A stretch of 64,000 nucleotides of DNA, taken from positions 1 through 64,000 of the forward strand of contig JAECYW010000032.1 in assembly GCA_023014335.1 (NCBI GenBank), in the 5' to 3' direction. The position numbers were made by a program, and so were the translations under genes. Numbering within the stretch: the stretch's first letter is position 1; each line of letters begins with the position of its first letter. Below, in pieces: positions 35,326 to 46,158 of this stretch. The notes beneath the pieces were generated by a model that had not been told where the DNA came from, ran no database searches, and saw nothing but the letters and a program-made list of their open reading frames with translations. This DNA comes from Galerina marginata (lineage: Eukaryota; Basidiomycota; Agaricomycetes; Agaricales; Galerinaceae).

Positions 35326-36811
35326 TCTAGTAGAAGAAGAAGTAAATGTACTGGAAACTTTTTTCGGTGACGCTTCAACCGGTTATTGGATGCTCGGAAA
35401 TGGCAAACATTTCGGATATGTGGATTCGAGCGAGCTCCCGCGATCGAGTGAAAGGCAGCAATGTTGGACGAAGAACCGTATCCGATGGGGCAAAACTCGA
35501 TAGGACAGAACAATAGCCACAGAAAATACACTAATCCATAGGCGATCCGATGTCCAACTTCCAAAAGTTCTTGACCTGCTAATTGATATTTTCACTTACA
35601 TTCTCAGTTCTACCGATGCTCATTGAAGATATGATTTTGAATAACGCAGATGAGTACATCTCTAGATATCCGACAATCCTTAGATCCTCTATTTCTCCTG
35701 CTGTATACCCTCCCAAGACCAAGATTAGGCTGGATTAAAGAATAGGCATCGACAAGAACATATTGCAGACGATGAAATGCGTTTAAGATGCGCCAATGCC
35801 AATCCAAAGAAGGCGCCGATAACGCCAACTTTCACGAACGCTTCTTGCGGGGCGACTTCTCGAGCGCTGTGAAGCAATTAGGGAATAACTTCCAGTCCAT
35901 CCAAATTCACATACTCCTCGGATTATTCTTGTATTCCCTAACTTTCAGCTCCATCTTCGTTCTTTGCTTCCGTCTAGCGATAGCTCGTACGTTCACAATA
36001 GGCTCCCATATCCGATCTCTGCAGCTCCCTTCAGATCCAAAACGTAACGAATGCTCCTGGAGATAGTCGGCACATTCTTCGGTATGGAAGTGCACACGTC
36101 GCCGATGCTTAGAGGGCTTTGGATGGATACCAAATTCCGAGACTGCCTCAGTAAGACTTTGCAGATCATCGGTTCTCGAAGGCATGATTGACAAGCTGGT
36201 CGTTTTTGACAGTGACGGTTTCTGAGGAAAAGCACGGTAATGAATGCTGGGTCCAATAGGTTGAAGTTCAGCGTATAACATGGCTGGGTAGTTTGGAGGA
36301 AGGAAGAAAAGAAGGCTGAGTGGTCCAGGCGTAGGAAAGACGGGTCTTAAATGAATTCGGGGAACAAGGACGAGTCATGTTGTATGCGCAATGACTCCGC
36401 CCTGTACGCTCACTTGTCTTTTCCGGCTGGTTGCATTCGTTACAGCACAGGAGCCATCTTGAGTCTCGTTATTGTTTGCTTATTGTCTACTCGCCCCAAC
36501 ACTGCCTTCAAATTACCTCATACCAACGGTATCGTAATTTGGTCGGAAATCCCTTTCAGAGAATGGATCGATGACCATCCGGACCAGATGGTAGTTATAA
36601 TTAGACAAGGGCTATGCTATCTGCGGAACGGATTTCCTATCTGACGCTCATTGGCTATGCTTGCCCAGGTTCACGCGACGTTCGAGTTCTCGTACTGTGG
36701 CCTTTCGAAAAGACTTATTGTCAGGTAAGTACCATGTTCGAAATCAGGTGAAATACATACAACAAAGGAGGAGTTAATATACATAATTACATATTCGAAT
36801 AAGGGAAGCAG
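35326..36811. other. intergenic with one doubtful open frame
   Basis: 3' flank of the esterase and 3' flank of the broken membrane-protein gene. Apart from the minus-strand frame at 35907-36281 (listed separately) nothing is supported. Confidence 0.45.
35907..36281 (-). CDS. hypothetical small basic protein, doubtful
   Basis: An uninterrupted 124-codon frame starting MLYAELQPIGPSIHY, with HRRRVHFHTEECADYL in the middle and a Lys/Arg-rich end (AIARRKQRTKMELKVREYKN). It looks compositionally protein-like and lacks intron signals, but no family is recognised and overlapping frames are also open. It could be a stand-alone short gene or part of an unrecognised one. Confidence 0.3.
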   Translation of the reverse strand: MLYAELQPIGPSIHYRAFPQKPSLSKTTSLSIMPSRTDDLQSLTEAVSEFGIHPKPSKHRRRVHFHTEECADYLQEHSLRFGSEGSCRDRIWEPIVNVRAIARRKQRTKMELKVREYKNNPRSM

Positions 36812-38142
36812 TCACGAAATAATGAGGCTACTACGAAGCTGAGTAGAGTCGCCGTCCCCATAGAGAAACAAAGGCCTTATCATGAGCATCAAGATCACGA
36901 GATTGAAAAGCCATGCCACGATGGTTATAAAAGTAATTTGGATCGCCATAAAAAAAAATACAAACCTGCCAACCAAATTATCAATGTGTCGAAAGAAGTC
37001 GGGGACAGACACCATGAGGCCAGTGACAAGGAAGGTAATTAGCAGCCAACCCGTAAGGATACATATGTAAAGGGCGACGTGGACACAGACGAGAACGAAT
37101 GTTTTGACTGGAACGCAACGGCAAGTCAGCGAGGAAGGGGAGCAAGAGTTAGACAAACTCACCGCGCCCGATAAATCCATCGGGGGGAAAATCCAGGGAG
37201 GAGAACAGATCGTCCTCAGAGGATAATGGAATAAGCGGAAGGGAAATCTGGCGACTACCCGCGTGAAAAACGCCTGCTTTTGATAGGAGAGAAATGGCAA
37301 GTAACCGCAGGAGTGAAAGCACACTGATTACACCGACGGCGATGAAAAGGATCATCATTTCCAATAAAAAACATCTCAGCACCTTGGTGAACGCTTTATC
37401 GAGGGCTGGATGGTCAATACCGGGTTCGATGTAGGCAAATTTTGGGTCCCGCCAGGCATGCCCGACAAACCTCTTCCAGTAAAGCGTCCACATTACTGAA
37501 AGTGCGATGCCTGCGGCAGACAACGTCCCGACGCCAACTGCAGGTATGGCTCAGCGATCAGATATCCGGAGGCCTGCAGCGGTACTTACAGGAATAGATA
37601 TTTTGCCGTCGATCATAGGAAAAAAAAGACGGCCACAGATTCTCCGTGCTTGGTTCATATAAACCTAGACAATAAAGTCTGTACAACAAATCATTAGCTT
37701 GGTCATAATAGTTGTGGAGTACACCAACATTGAAGTCACGACGACTCCAAGCATCCAGTCTATCCAAGTCACCGCAGTCGAAGAGCCAAGGTAACCAAAG
37801 GCGGCTTTCGAAATGCCAAAAGCTGCGACCGACGAGCAGAGGAGAAGGCGATAAATTGTGATAGGAGGATGATCTGAATCGGGATCTGGGATCCGTTCTT
37901 CCGACTCGTAATTCGGACATTGTATGGAAAAGTGGGCAAGTAGGAACCATATTCCATCCATGCAATCTGGTTCAAATAACCACGATAGATAGCGGGGTGA
38001 CGGCGCTCCGGAGTCGTAAGGATTGATCATGAATAAACTGCACATATTGTTGAGCTTGGTCAAGTGAGAGAGCTCAGAACTCACATCAAGAAGACGACAG
38101 TTCCACCTATCCACTCAAAAGTCGTAGACACGTACTGTGCAC

Positions 38143-38381
38143 TGTTGGAATATTGCGTGGCTGTGCGAGCATGCGCAATGCGCTGATGGGTACACGCGCG
38201 CCGCGTGCTATTTATCAGGTGATTATTCTGTAGTCTACAGTACATAAAGTAGTCTACTTTTGTTTCTACCCCCCATCCGTTTGCCCTCTTACCGTCACAG
38301 AGGTCAACCGGAAATCTATATTCTTTGCTTTCCCCCTGCTGATCTCGAGATGATCAAGCGCTTGCAGATTTGATTTCAACA
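38143..38381 (+). repeat. left LTR (239 bp)
   Basis: Direct repeat paired with 39505-39743; starts TGTTGG, ends CAACA. Confidence 0.95.
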
Positions 38382-39504
38382 CAAACGGATGCCTGTCCTC
38401 TCGGGTGGGTCAGTCTCACATACACCCCGTTGCGACGCTTTCTGGTTCGTTCGCTCGCCGCCGCCGTAACTCGTTCACTCGACCTCTCGGATCTCGCTGG
38501 AGTTGAAGACTCGTGATTCGACGTCTCTCTGCCGGGCCGATTTCGTTTCCGATGCCCGAAGACAAGCCGCTTGCTCGAAGCGCACCCCGTTGAAGCCCTC
38601 GCATGTCGACGCTGAGGCTGAAGAAGGCTGCAGAGCCGCTAAACCTGCAGAAGACGGTCCCGGAACCGCTATTCCGTGGAGAAGAAAAGCCGCCGTTGAA
38701 GATCGGCGCATGTTTGGTACGAGAGCCGCCGTCGACGATCGGCGCGCGTTTGCGAAGACAAGTCGCTGTCGAGATCAGCGCATGCCGAAGAAGAAAAGCC
38801 GTCTCGAAGATAGGCGCGCGCTTAAGTCCTCAGGCTTGGAGGCACGATTTTTGCAGGATGCTGATTTCGAAGATTTCTGATGATTTTGTTGGATGAGACC
38901 GTTTTGAAGGATTTCGAGGATATCTGCTGGCTGGAACCCCCCTTCCGAGACGCCGAAGACGCCGAAGAACGCCGCCCCGCGTGCGCGCCTATTCACCATG
39001 GCCGACGCCCCCCTACCGCTTCGCTGGACCGTCAAGATTTTTTTATTTGCAGATTCTTTCACCGCTCGCTGCCCACGTTGGATTGGATTTTTCCCGCTTC
39101 CCTTCTCAGTTTCCACACTGACGCCGACCCCCTGTTGTTGAACGCCGCCATTGCTTGTTTATTCCCGCCGTCGATCCTGCTGTTTCTTTTTGATTCAGGT
39201 TCTTTCCTGAGCGCTTTGGATTCATTTTTATTTGCGCTGTCATTCCCCGCCGGACTCGGATTTATCCCCCCCCATTTGACTCTCGCATTGCCGATCGCTT
39301 TTCCTATCGCCTAAAATTCGCTTGTCGGAGCCCTTAGAGGCATGGACCATCGTCTGGATGTCGGAGATTAGGAGTTTGCATAATTTGAGGGAGTGCATTT
39401 TATTTTCTCAACTTGATTTTATTTTTTATGCTTGATTTTGATTTTTCTGGAGACTCGCCAGTTTCAGGGAGTGCTTTATGCACATTGCTTTGCTCGAGGG
39501 AGTG

Positions 39505-39743
39505 TGTTGGAATATTGCGTGGCTGTGCGAGCATGCGCAATGCGCTGATGGGTACACGCGCGCCGCGTGCTATTTATCAGGTGATTATTCTGTAGTCTAC
39601 AGTACATAAAGTAGTCTACTTTTGTTTCTACCCCCCATCCGTTTGCCCTCTTACCGTCACAGAGGTCAACCGGAAATCTATATTCTTTGCTTTCCCCCTG
39701 CTGATCTCGAGATGATCAAGCGCTTGCAGATTTGATTTCAACA
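39505..39743 (+). repeat. right LTR (239 bp)
   Basis: Direct repeat paired with 38143-38381. No mismatch was found on reading the two side by side. Confidence 0.95.
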
Positions 39744-39766
39744 TGCACTACCCTCCCGCGCTGATA

Positions 39767-40214
39767 CAGTACACTTTCTCATAATGCATATCGTCATAAT
39801 GCATAATTCTCATGATGCATAGCTTTTTCCCGAAACCAACTTTGTTCGCAGGGAAATTGCTGCATATTGTATAATGCATAATGCATAACCCTAGGAGCGA
39901 TATATGCATTATCAGATCAAAATTTGGCAGGGAAGGACCCTAGAGGGGGCCTCGGCATTGGTCGCCAGGGTGTACTTTTCTTCAACTTTTCACTGCATAT
40001 TTACCAAAATGCATAAATTTTCGCTCAAAAATGGCTTTCGGATGGTCTTGCATTTAATTGATACATACTTTCTGTCCAAAAAAGTCGATTTTGTCACATT
40101 TGAGTGGTAAAGTAACATGTGTCACTGAAATGTGACATATTCCTTGTTGCATAAATCTCATAATGCATGGCAAAATTTTGGCACCGTCGATATGCATTAT
40201 GAGAAAGTGTACTG
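39767..40214. mobile_element. MITE, Tc1/mariner-type ends, 448 bp
   Basis: Perfect 27-bp terminal inverted repeats start CAGTACACTTTCTCATAATG at both ends, flanked by TA on each side (39765-39766 and 40215-40216), the target duplication expected for Tc1/mariner elements. The interior has no transposase and is scattered with ATAATGCAT/ATGCAT motifs in both orientations. It interrupts the coding frame just after LGTAKAI of the membrane-protein gene. An autonomous mariner-like element elsewhere in the genome is presumably the source of transposase. Confidence 0.9.
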
Positions 40215-40557
40215 TATAGCCTTTGCAGTTCCTAGACCTATTGTCGTCGACAAGACTATCAAACGGTATGGAGTGACCTTGGGATGCCATAGTATTTCGT
40301 CGTCCTCAAAGTCGTCCATGATGTGGGCTGTGTTTGACACGTACACAGCTGGGGTCGGATTGTTTTGACGAGGAGTCAAAATGTGACGGCACGTTGTCAG
40401 AATTTTACCCAACTTTTGCCTCCACCTTTTGCTCGTCCTAATGCAGGGCCACACGTCGGCAAAATGTCAGGATAAAATTCAAACAACCTACCATCCATTT
40501 TGACCTCCCGGCGAAATATTCCGGGCCTAGCTGTGGTAGATGTCGGTGGGGGCTCCA

Positions 40558-41897
40558 TTTTCTTGTCAGGGAACCAGTGAAAAGCGACATCCTGGGTGAT
40601 TTCCAGTGGTTACCGCTGAGGACTGTTTTCGGTTTTGTTTAAGTAACAGCTAGTGGTCACGCCACGTGTCGTTACGAGTAACGATGAGGACGTTCAACGG
40701 AAAAGCAGGATTTTGAACTGCTCCGCCACTCGACCGATATCATTTGAAAGGTTGGCTACAGCGGTGGCTTTGTACCGGCTGGCTAGCTTTGAGCTTGTAT
40801 GTTTGCCGTTCCTCTTACTCTCTTCATTGTCCAGTTTCTCAGTAAGTACTCAACATTCCGATCAATATCGACCGATGTCTCCTGACGCCCCGAATTTGTT
40901 TCTTGTATTCAGTGGATCATTAAAGGTTGTCGAAGACCTGGACCACTATTTCGGATCCCCGACCCCCACAGTTTCTCATCATTTGGCCTTGTTTCTTCGG
41001 TTTACGGGGCACTTAAACCTCCTCAGATTTTGAGATAGCCTGTTCCTATTACGCTATGCATGCACCGTGGGCAGCGACTGCTCTTAGGATCCGACCATGG
41101 ATGTCGTCTGGAATAACATGGCAATAACCGACACCTAACTCAGCTCTAGATAAGTAAACCTAGGGCTCCTGTTTTGTCACTTCAGGCTCATCCAACCGAC
41201 AGCGACGATTTCATTTTCTGGGACAGAGTTATGATGCCCCAAATCAAAGGCCACATTCTCCGATTCCGATTCGGGTTAATCGTGTCAGCGGTTCATATTC
41301 TCATAGAAGACACTAATACGCTTGTCCACAGCTATATGCAACCGCCTTGGTTCACGAGCCGATCTTGCTATTCAATTCAATATAAGTAGCGCTGTCCGAT
41401 GACGTGAAGACTCACCCACAAGAGAACTAATGCGATGTGTAGAATATCCTACGTTACCGAACGCCCATGCCCACAACTTAATGGAGGATAACACAACCAG
41501 TTTATGAATCACCGGCGTCGGTACATCCGTGGGCTACATCCACAAGTCTTCCCTGGATCGGCCTCGGCAGTTGTCCTTGACGCTCGACCGGAGGTATATC
41601 AATTGAATCAATTTGAAGAAAAACAAGACCCTATCCACGACGGCGAGAAATCGACAGAAATGCTTCAGGATCGTGCATGACGAGGCGCTTGCCAACGCTT
41701 ACATCGGATTCTGTTTAATTTGTCTAGGGAGACAATGGCAGCGGGCGCCACGCACCCTCAAATATGGGTCTGTGGACATATGTAGAGTGCTTATAAGCCC
41801 AAATTTTGCCGAAGAAGGGTATCATCCTTTCGTCGCTTACCTTGTCATCTGTCCTTTATCTCCAGCTTTGGCCGGATTCTCTATTTCTACGTTTTTG
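40558..41897. other. intergenic
   Basis: 5' flanks of the broken membrane gene (-) and of DUF6534 copy E (+). Open frames at 40653-41033 and 41613-41936 have no supported product; the latter simply runs into exon 1 of copy E. Confidence 0.5.
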
Positions 41898-43376
41898 ATG
41901 TCGCCGCTCACCTCTTCGGACCTTGGGCGAATGTGAGTTGCTGGCGTTTACTGCTGTCGGAAGGAACTACATCCTGAATGCAGATATTGTACAGTGCAGG
42001 TCCACTGGTACGTTCTTATGGGCATCGTTTCCTGTAACGAACAGTCGATAACTTATGGCGAAAGCTCGTTGGGTATCTCATTAACTGGACTCTGTTCGGC
42101 GTCTTGGCCGTTCAAGTATGTGAGTAAAGCAGTCAAATAATTTCATCGCTGGCGGTCTGACTCTTCTTGGAGATTTATACCATATAGCCTTCCCTAATGA
42201 TCGGGTCAGATATAAAGCACTGGTATACGGGAGCTTTATGTTGGAAAGCACCCAAACGATGCTTTTTGGGTACAGCGCGTTCAAAACTTTCGTGACGGGC
42301 TTTGGGAATCTTGCAGGTTTGGATCAAATCGATATTATCTGGTTCTCTGTTCCCATCTTGAGTGGACTAGGTAAATGTTACGGTCAAATCACCCTGCTAT
42401 CATCTAACGTTTAGCGAAGTTGCTTTCATCACCCAAGCATTCTACGCATATCGCGTTACTGTTCTGGCCCAGACCAGATATCTAGGCACGATAATACTAT
42501 TGGTAAGGAAAGATAAATTATTTAGATTCGTACGCCTGTTTTCACAGAGATCGCAGTTAGCATTCCTACAACTTTCGGGTGCCATTGCCACGGGAGTCCA
42601 AGCAAGGAACGCGCTTCTATGGAGTCGGTTCAACACTACGAGCGTCTATGTTACTGCGGCAGTGAGTCCAATTCGCGATTACTTCGATCGGTTCTGATTA
42701 TATTCAGCTTTGGGAAGGAGGAAGTGCTGCTTGCGATATTGTGATTGCAGTTTCGATGACCTCTTACGTTCGTACCTGTTTGACTTCCGGTCATTGTTCA
42801 TCACCTGATGCTCGAAAGCAACAGCTGAAACGTCGCGATACTGGAATCAAGCAAACCCGAATTCTTCTTGCTAGGCTAATTCGACTGACTATTGAAACGG
42901 GGACAATGTCGGGTGAGATTGCAATCTATTAGGCTTCGCCATTCACCAGCCTTATAATCTCGCAAATAGCTGCCGTCGCGGTTATCTCTTTAGTCCTTGC
43001 CTTCCTACCGGGCCACCCAACGTACTATCAGGCCAGCTGTAGTGCGCTAGCCAAGATGTATTCGAATTCTATGATGGTGGCGTTCAATAGCCGCATGAAT
43101 ATCTCGCCTTCCAAGGCCAGTGCTACTATTTCGATTCCCCTGTCCCAGCTTTCGAGGACGCGTAATGCCGAAATGGGAGTGGATTTTGATATTAGCCATG
43201 GACAGGGAGGAGTTGATATTAGCCATGGACAGGGAGGAGTATCGATTACTCAAGAACAGATTTCGTTCGCACCTGAGGCTGATTTGTCCCAGGTATGTCG
43301 ATTTCTAAACTTTGTAACTACGAAAATTTCTGATATGAAGCAGGGGAAAGATATTGATGACAAGTGCCCACTCTGA
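41898..43376 (+). CDS. DUF6534-domain seven-helix membrane protein (copy E)
   Basis: About 330 aa from ten exons: 41898-41932, 41995-42007, 42065-42119, 42173-42370, 42420-42502, 42557-42661, 42708-42767, about 42825-42912, 42970-43292, 43344-43376; total 331 codons. It starts MSPLTSSDLGRIAGPLLVGY and has FPNDRVRYKALVYGSFMLES, DIIWFSVPILSGLVAFITQA, FYAYRVTVLAQ, WEGGSAACDIVIAVSMTSY, LKRRDTGIKQTRILLARLIR, LTIETGTMSAAVAVISLVLA and the family end YSNSMMVAFNSRMNI. This is a textbook DUF6534 membrane protein. The C-terminal tail contains a 27-bp in-frame duplication. The exon 8 start is ambiguous by 6 nt. It is the tandem paralogue of copy F. Confidence 0.86.
43188..43241 (+). repeat. 27-bp in-frame tandem duplication in copy E tail
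   Basis: Two adjacent 27-bp units each encode DISHGQGGV and differ by a single final base. Copy F lacks the duplication, so it arose after the E/F split. Confidence 0.9.
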
Positions 43377-44691
43377 CCAAGCATTGGCGCACCTTCCTTA
43401 TCGTCAGCCTTATTCCCCTATGTGGCTTTGGCTCTAAATTTAAATTCCCTTTTCGAAAGGTCCTTGAATTATCTCGCACAAAAACTCGCTCGTGAGGGGC
43501 TTTTCTTTTGCCCAACTTTTGTCCATCTGACGCAATCGGGTCTCTAGTCTGATGATGTCCTTATATTGCCAAGTTGCGTATTAGATGAGCACTGGCGCTA
43601 TTGATAGTATTACTAATGATAGAGCCGCCATTTTATTTCATTCCAGTCCTCCTCCTTCGACTTTTCAGCCTCAATTTACCTGATTTACAATCAGAAAGAA
43701 GCGCACCGAAGATCTACGCGGCGATTTTCCGCGTTTTGATCCAGTTTGATCCGTCGTGATATGGTGCGCCATCTGGTCCACGTGGCACCTTTTCTGTGCG
43801 GATGTCCAAATGTTCGTTCCTTGTTCGTTCCATGCTCGGTTCTCGGAAGCCACTAAGTCCGTCCGCTCTCTTCTCGTTGCTTGGTCGTTTTCAATTATCC
43901 TACTCTTTCCTTACTCGACGATTCCATGCCACATTAAATTCTCTCTGACCCATATACTTGAGCTACTTCATGCTCAACACCTAGACTTATGCATCCTCAT
44001 TTACGCCAGCCGGTCTGAATTGGGCTGTGGAATTGGTTCCGAATTGAACTGAGATTGTTTGGGAGGTCCTGTTTTCGCGGCCGCCTGTTTTTTGAACGGA
44101 CCATGCAACTCCGTGTGCTAAGAGCGCCGATTGATCTCTCCATCTATGCGCCTTGCAGCTGCGAACTGAGATGGCTGTGCGTCAAATGATGGGAGCACAA
44201 AATCAATGGCTCAATTGGCGCTCTGCACATTGCAAGGTGGCGGTTTCACCTTTGAAGAAGAACGATCCTTGATGACTCGCTCTCAAACTTTGATGCAGAT
44301 AACGGCTATACGTTTTAGTTGCAAAGGCTCTTTCGCAACTTTCAAGATGATTGTAAGTACGAGTCGCTTGAAAACTAGTTTCTGACTGATTATCTGGCCT
44401 GAGATGGAGGTGTGTTTGGGTTGGCTCAGACCAGACCAAGCAACGATGCGCGACGACAAGGAAAATAATTTATTGACGGCCGACTTCCATTGATTGAAGA
44501 AGCGTTCTATGTGCCGATCGCCCGAGAATTTTGTGCGAGCATGAAAGATGACTGGTTTTGGGTTCGGCTAAAACGGACCTTTTATGCTTATTATTTAAGA
44601 AGCGACTCAGCAACCCCCACTTCCTCAACCTCATCTGCAAACTTTCCATAAGATCCCTTTTTAGTTGTCCGGCAGTTTATTCTCGCGCGTA
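43377..44691. other. intergenic between copies E and F
   Basis: No gene recognised. The sequence is A+T-rich with short featureless frames on both strands. Confidence 0.5.
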
Positions 44692-46158
44692 ATGTCAGCG
44701 TTGACCCCAGCCGACCTTGGAAGGATGTGAGTTAGAATCGGTGCCCAGATAATATCCTGCTAACGAACTTCATTTCATCGTCACTCAGTGCAGGCCCGCT
44801 GGTATGTAAAAAGTCATACATTCATACTACGATAACCCAATTTTGTATAGCTCGTTGGGTACATTCTAAACTGGGGGCTTTTTGGCGTTTTGTCAATGCA
44901 AGTCTGTGAGTGTCCATGTTAATCGATATGTTAATAGACTGAGCCCTCAATTCGCCTTCAAAGACCTGTACTATCTGGCATTCCCACAGGATAGAGTTAC
45001 GCACAAGCTCCTAGTATACGGATCCTTTATGCTGGAAGCCACTCAGACTTTTCTCTTCACCACGAGCGCGTTCAGGACGTTCGCGACGGGATTTGGAAAT
45101 CCAGCTGTGCTGGACGAGGTCGACATTATCTGGTTCTCCGTTCCGATCATGAGTGGAATAGGTGAGGGCCACCATTACTTCTCCAACCTGGAAAGTGCAT
45201 CTAAAGATTGCGAAAGTCGGATTCATCACACAGGCCTTCTATGCGTATCGCGTCAGCGTACTCGCGCAGTCGAAATACGTGGCTGGATTAATCATGGTGG
45301 TACGTACAATGTTTATCCCAATTTCTGTCAATGGTCATTGACGCAGTTACTACCTAGCTCGCATTTCTGCAAGTAGCAGGGTCTATTTTGATTGCAGTAG
45401 AAGCAAAGAAAGCGGCTCATTGGAGCCTCTTTTTAAAGCGAGATTCTTTCATTTCAGCTGGGGTGAGTAACAAGTTTATTCTCCATGTTCCGTTAATAAC
45501 ACAACGATTTCCAGATCTGGGAAGGAGGGAGCGCAGCTTGCGACGTGCTGATCGCAGCTTCTATGACTTATTATGTTCGTTGGCCCTCACTTTCGACCAT
45601 GTATTTTTTTAGCTGATCGTCAAACTCTACAGTTGAAGCGTCGTGACACTGGAGTTAAGCAGACTCAGGTGCTCCTGTCTCGGTTAATTCGCCTCACTGT
45701 CGAAACCGGCACACTCACAGGTGAGATCCAATATATTAGTCGTCATGCTCCCTCGGATTTAACCTAGACTTGCAGCTGCTATCGCAATCACGACCCTCAT
45801 TCTCACCTTCTTACCTGGCCGTCCGACTTACTACCAAGCCAGCGTTAGTGTGCTAGGGAAAATGTACTCCAACTCCATGATGGTCGCTTTCAACAGTCGC
45901 ATGAAGATTGCAAGCCCGAGTGGGACATCCACGTCTCACGAGGTTTCGATTTCGCTCGGACAGGTCCACAGAGCGCGCCCAGATATGGACAGCGATATCA
46001 CTCGGTCGCATGGAGTTTTAGTAACCAGGGAGCAGGTGTCCAAGATATCATCAGTATGTGTAGCGTTTAACCTTACTATTCTGGAATTAATCTCAACTTA
46101 ACAGCAGGATAAGAAGACCAATGACAATCTCTATAGCGTAGCCCCATTTTCGGCCTAA
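44692..46158 (+). CDS. DUF6534-domain seven-helix membrane protein (copy F)
   Basis: 322 aa from ten exons: 44692-44726, 44789-44801, 44851-44905, 44964-45161, 45217-45299, 45358-45462, 45515-45574, 45633-45720, 45776-46053, 46105-46158. Lengths of exons 1-8 match copy E. It starts MSALTPADLGRIAGPLLVGY and has YYLAFPQDRVTHKLLVYGSF, DIIWFSVPIMSGIVGFITQA, YVAGLIMVLAFLQVAGSILI, WEGGSAACDVLIAASMTYY, LSRLIRLTVETGTLTAAIAI and MYSNSMMVAFNSRMKI. It ends NDNLYSVAPFSA. It is expected to be a membrane protein with N-terminus outside. Exon boundaries conserved with copy E make the model solid. Confidence 0.88.

Larger units (their letters stand above)
38143..39743 (+). mobile_element. non-autonomous LTR retroelement (TRIM/LARD-like), 1601 bp
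   Basis: Two direct repeats of 239 bp, both beginning TGTTGGAATATTGCG and ending GATTTCAACA, bound a 1123-bp interior. Both read as identical by eye. The element is flanked by a 5-bp target-site duplication TGCAC (38138-38142 and 39744-39748). LTR termini are TG...CA. The interior has no gag, protease, reverse transcriptase or integrase motif. It does contain a G+C-rich block with four degenerate iterations of a GATCGGCGCGCG-like unit at about 38690-38820. It probably moves with proteins from another element. LTR identity implies recent insertion. The polarity (+) is arbitrary, because no primer-binding site could be identified. Confidence 0.92.
36812..40557 (-). pseudogene. multi-pass membrane protein gene broken by two transposon insertions
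   Basis: Read on the minus strand, exon 1 starts MEPPPTSTTARPGIFRREVK (40557). A later exon carries DDFEDDEILWHPKVTPYRLI then VLSTTIGLGTAKAI, and stops at the MITE. After the MITE, 24 bp and the LTR element, coding resumes with STTFEWIGGTVVFL, SWLFEPDCMDGIWFLLAHFS, SSVAAFGISKAAFGYLGSST, VTWIDWMLGVVVTSMLV, YEPSTENLWPSFFSYDRRQN and VGTLSAAGIALSVMWTLYWK. Two more hydrophobic blocks follow and it ends RSSLIIS (stop 36814-36812). Introns in the 3' part remain clean, so the gene was intact until recently. Even after subtracting both insertions the join near QYVSTT is one base out of frame, so a small indel also occurred. The STTIGLGTAKA segment marks an uncharacterised Agaricomycete membrane family. 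Confidence 0.72.

Noticed and set aside
38503..38880. 125-codon frame inside the LTR element
   Set aside because: It reads through the degenerate G+C-rich iterations, has no gag-like feature, and other frames are equally open.
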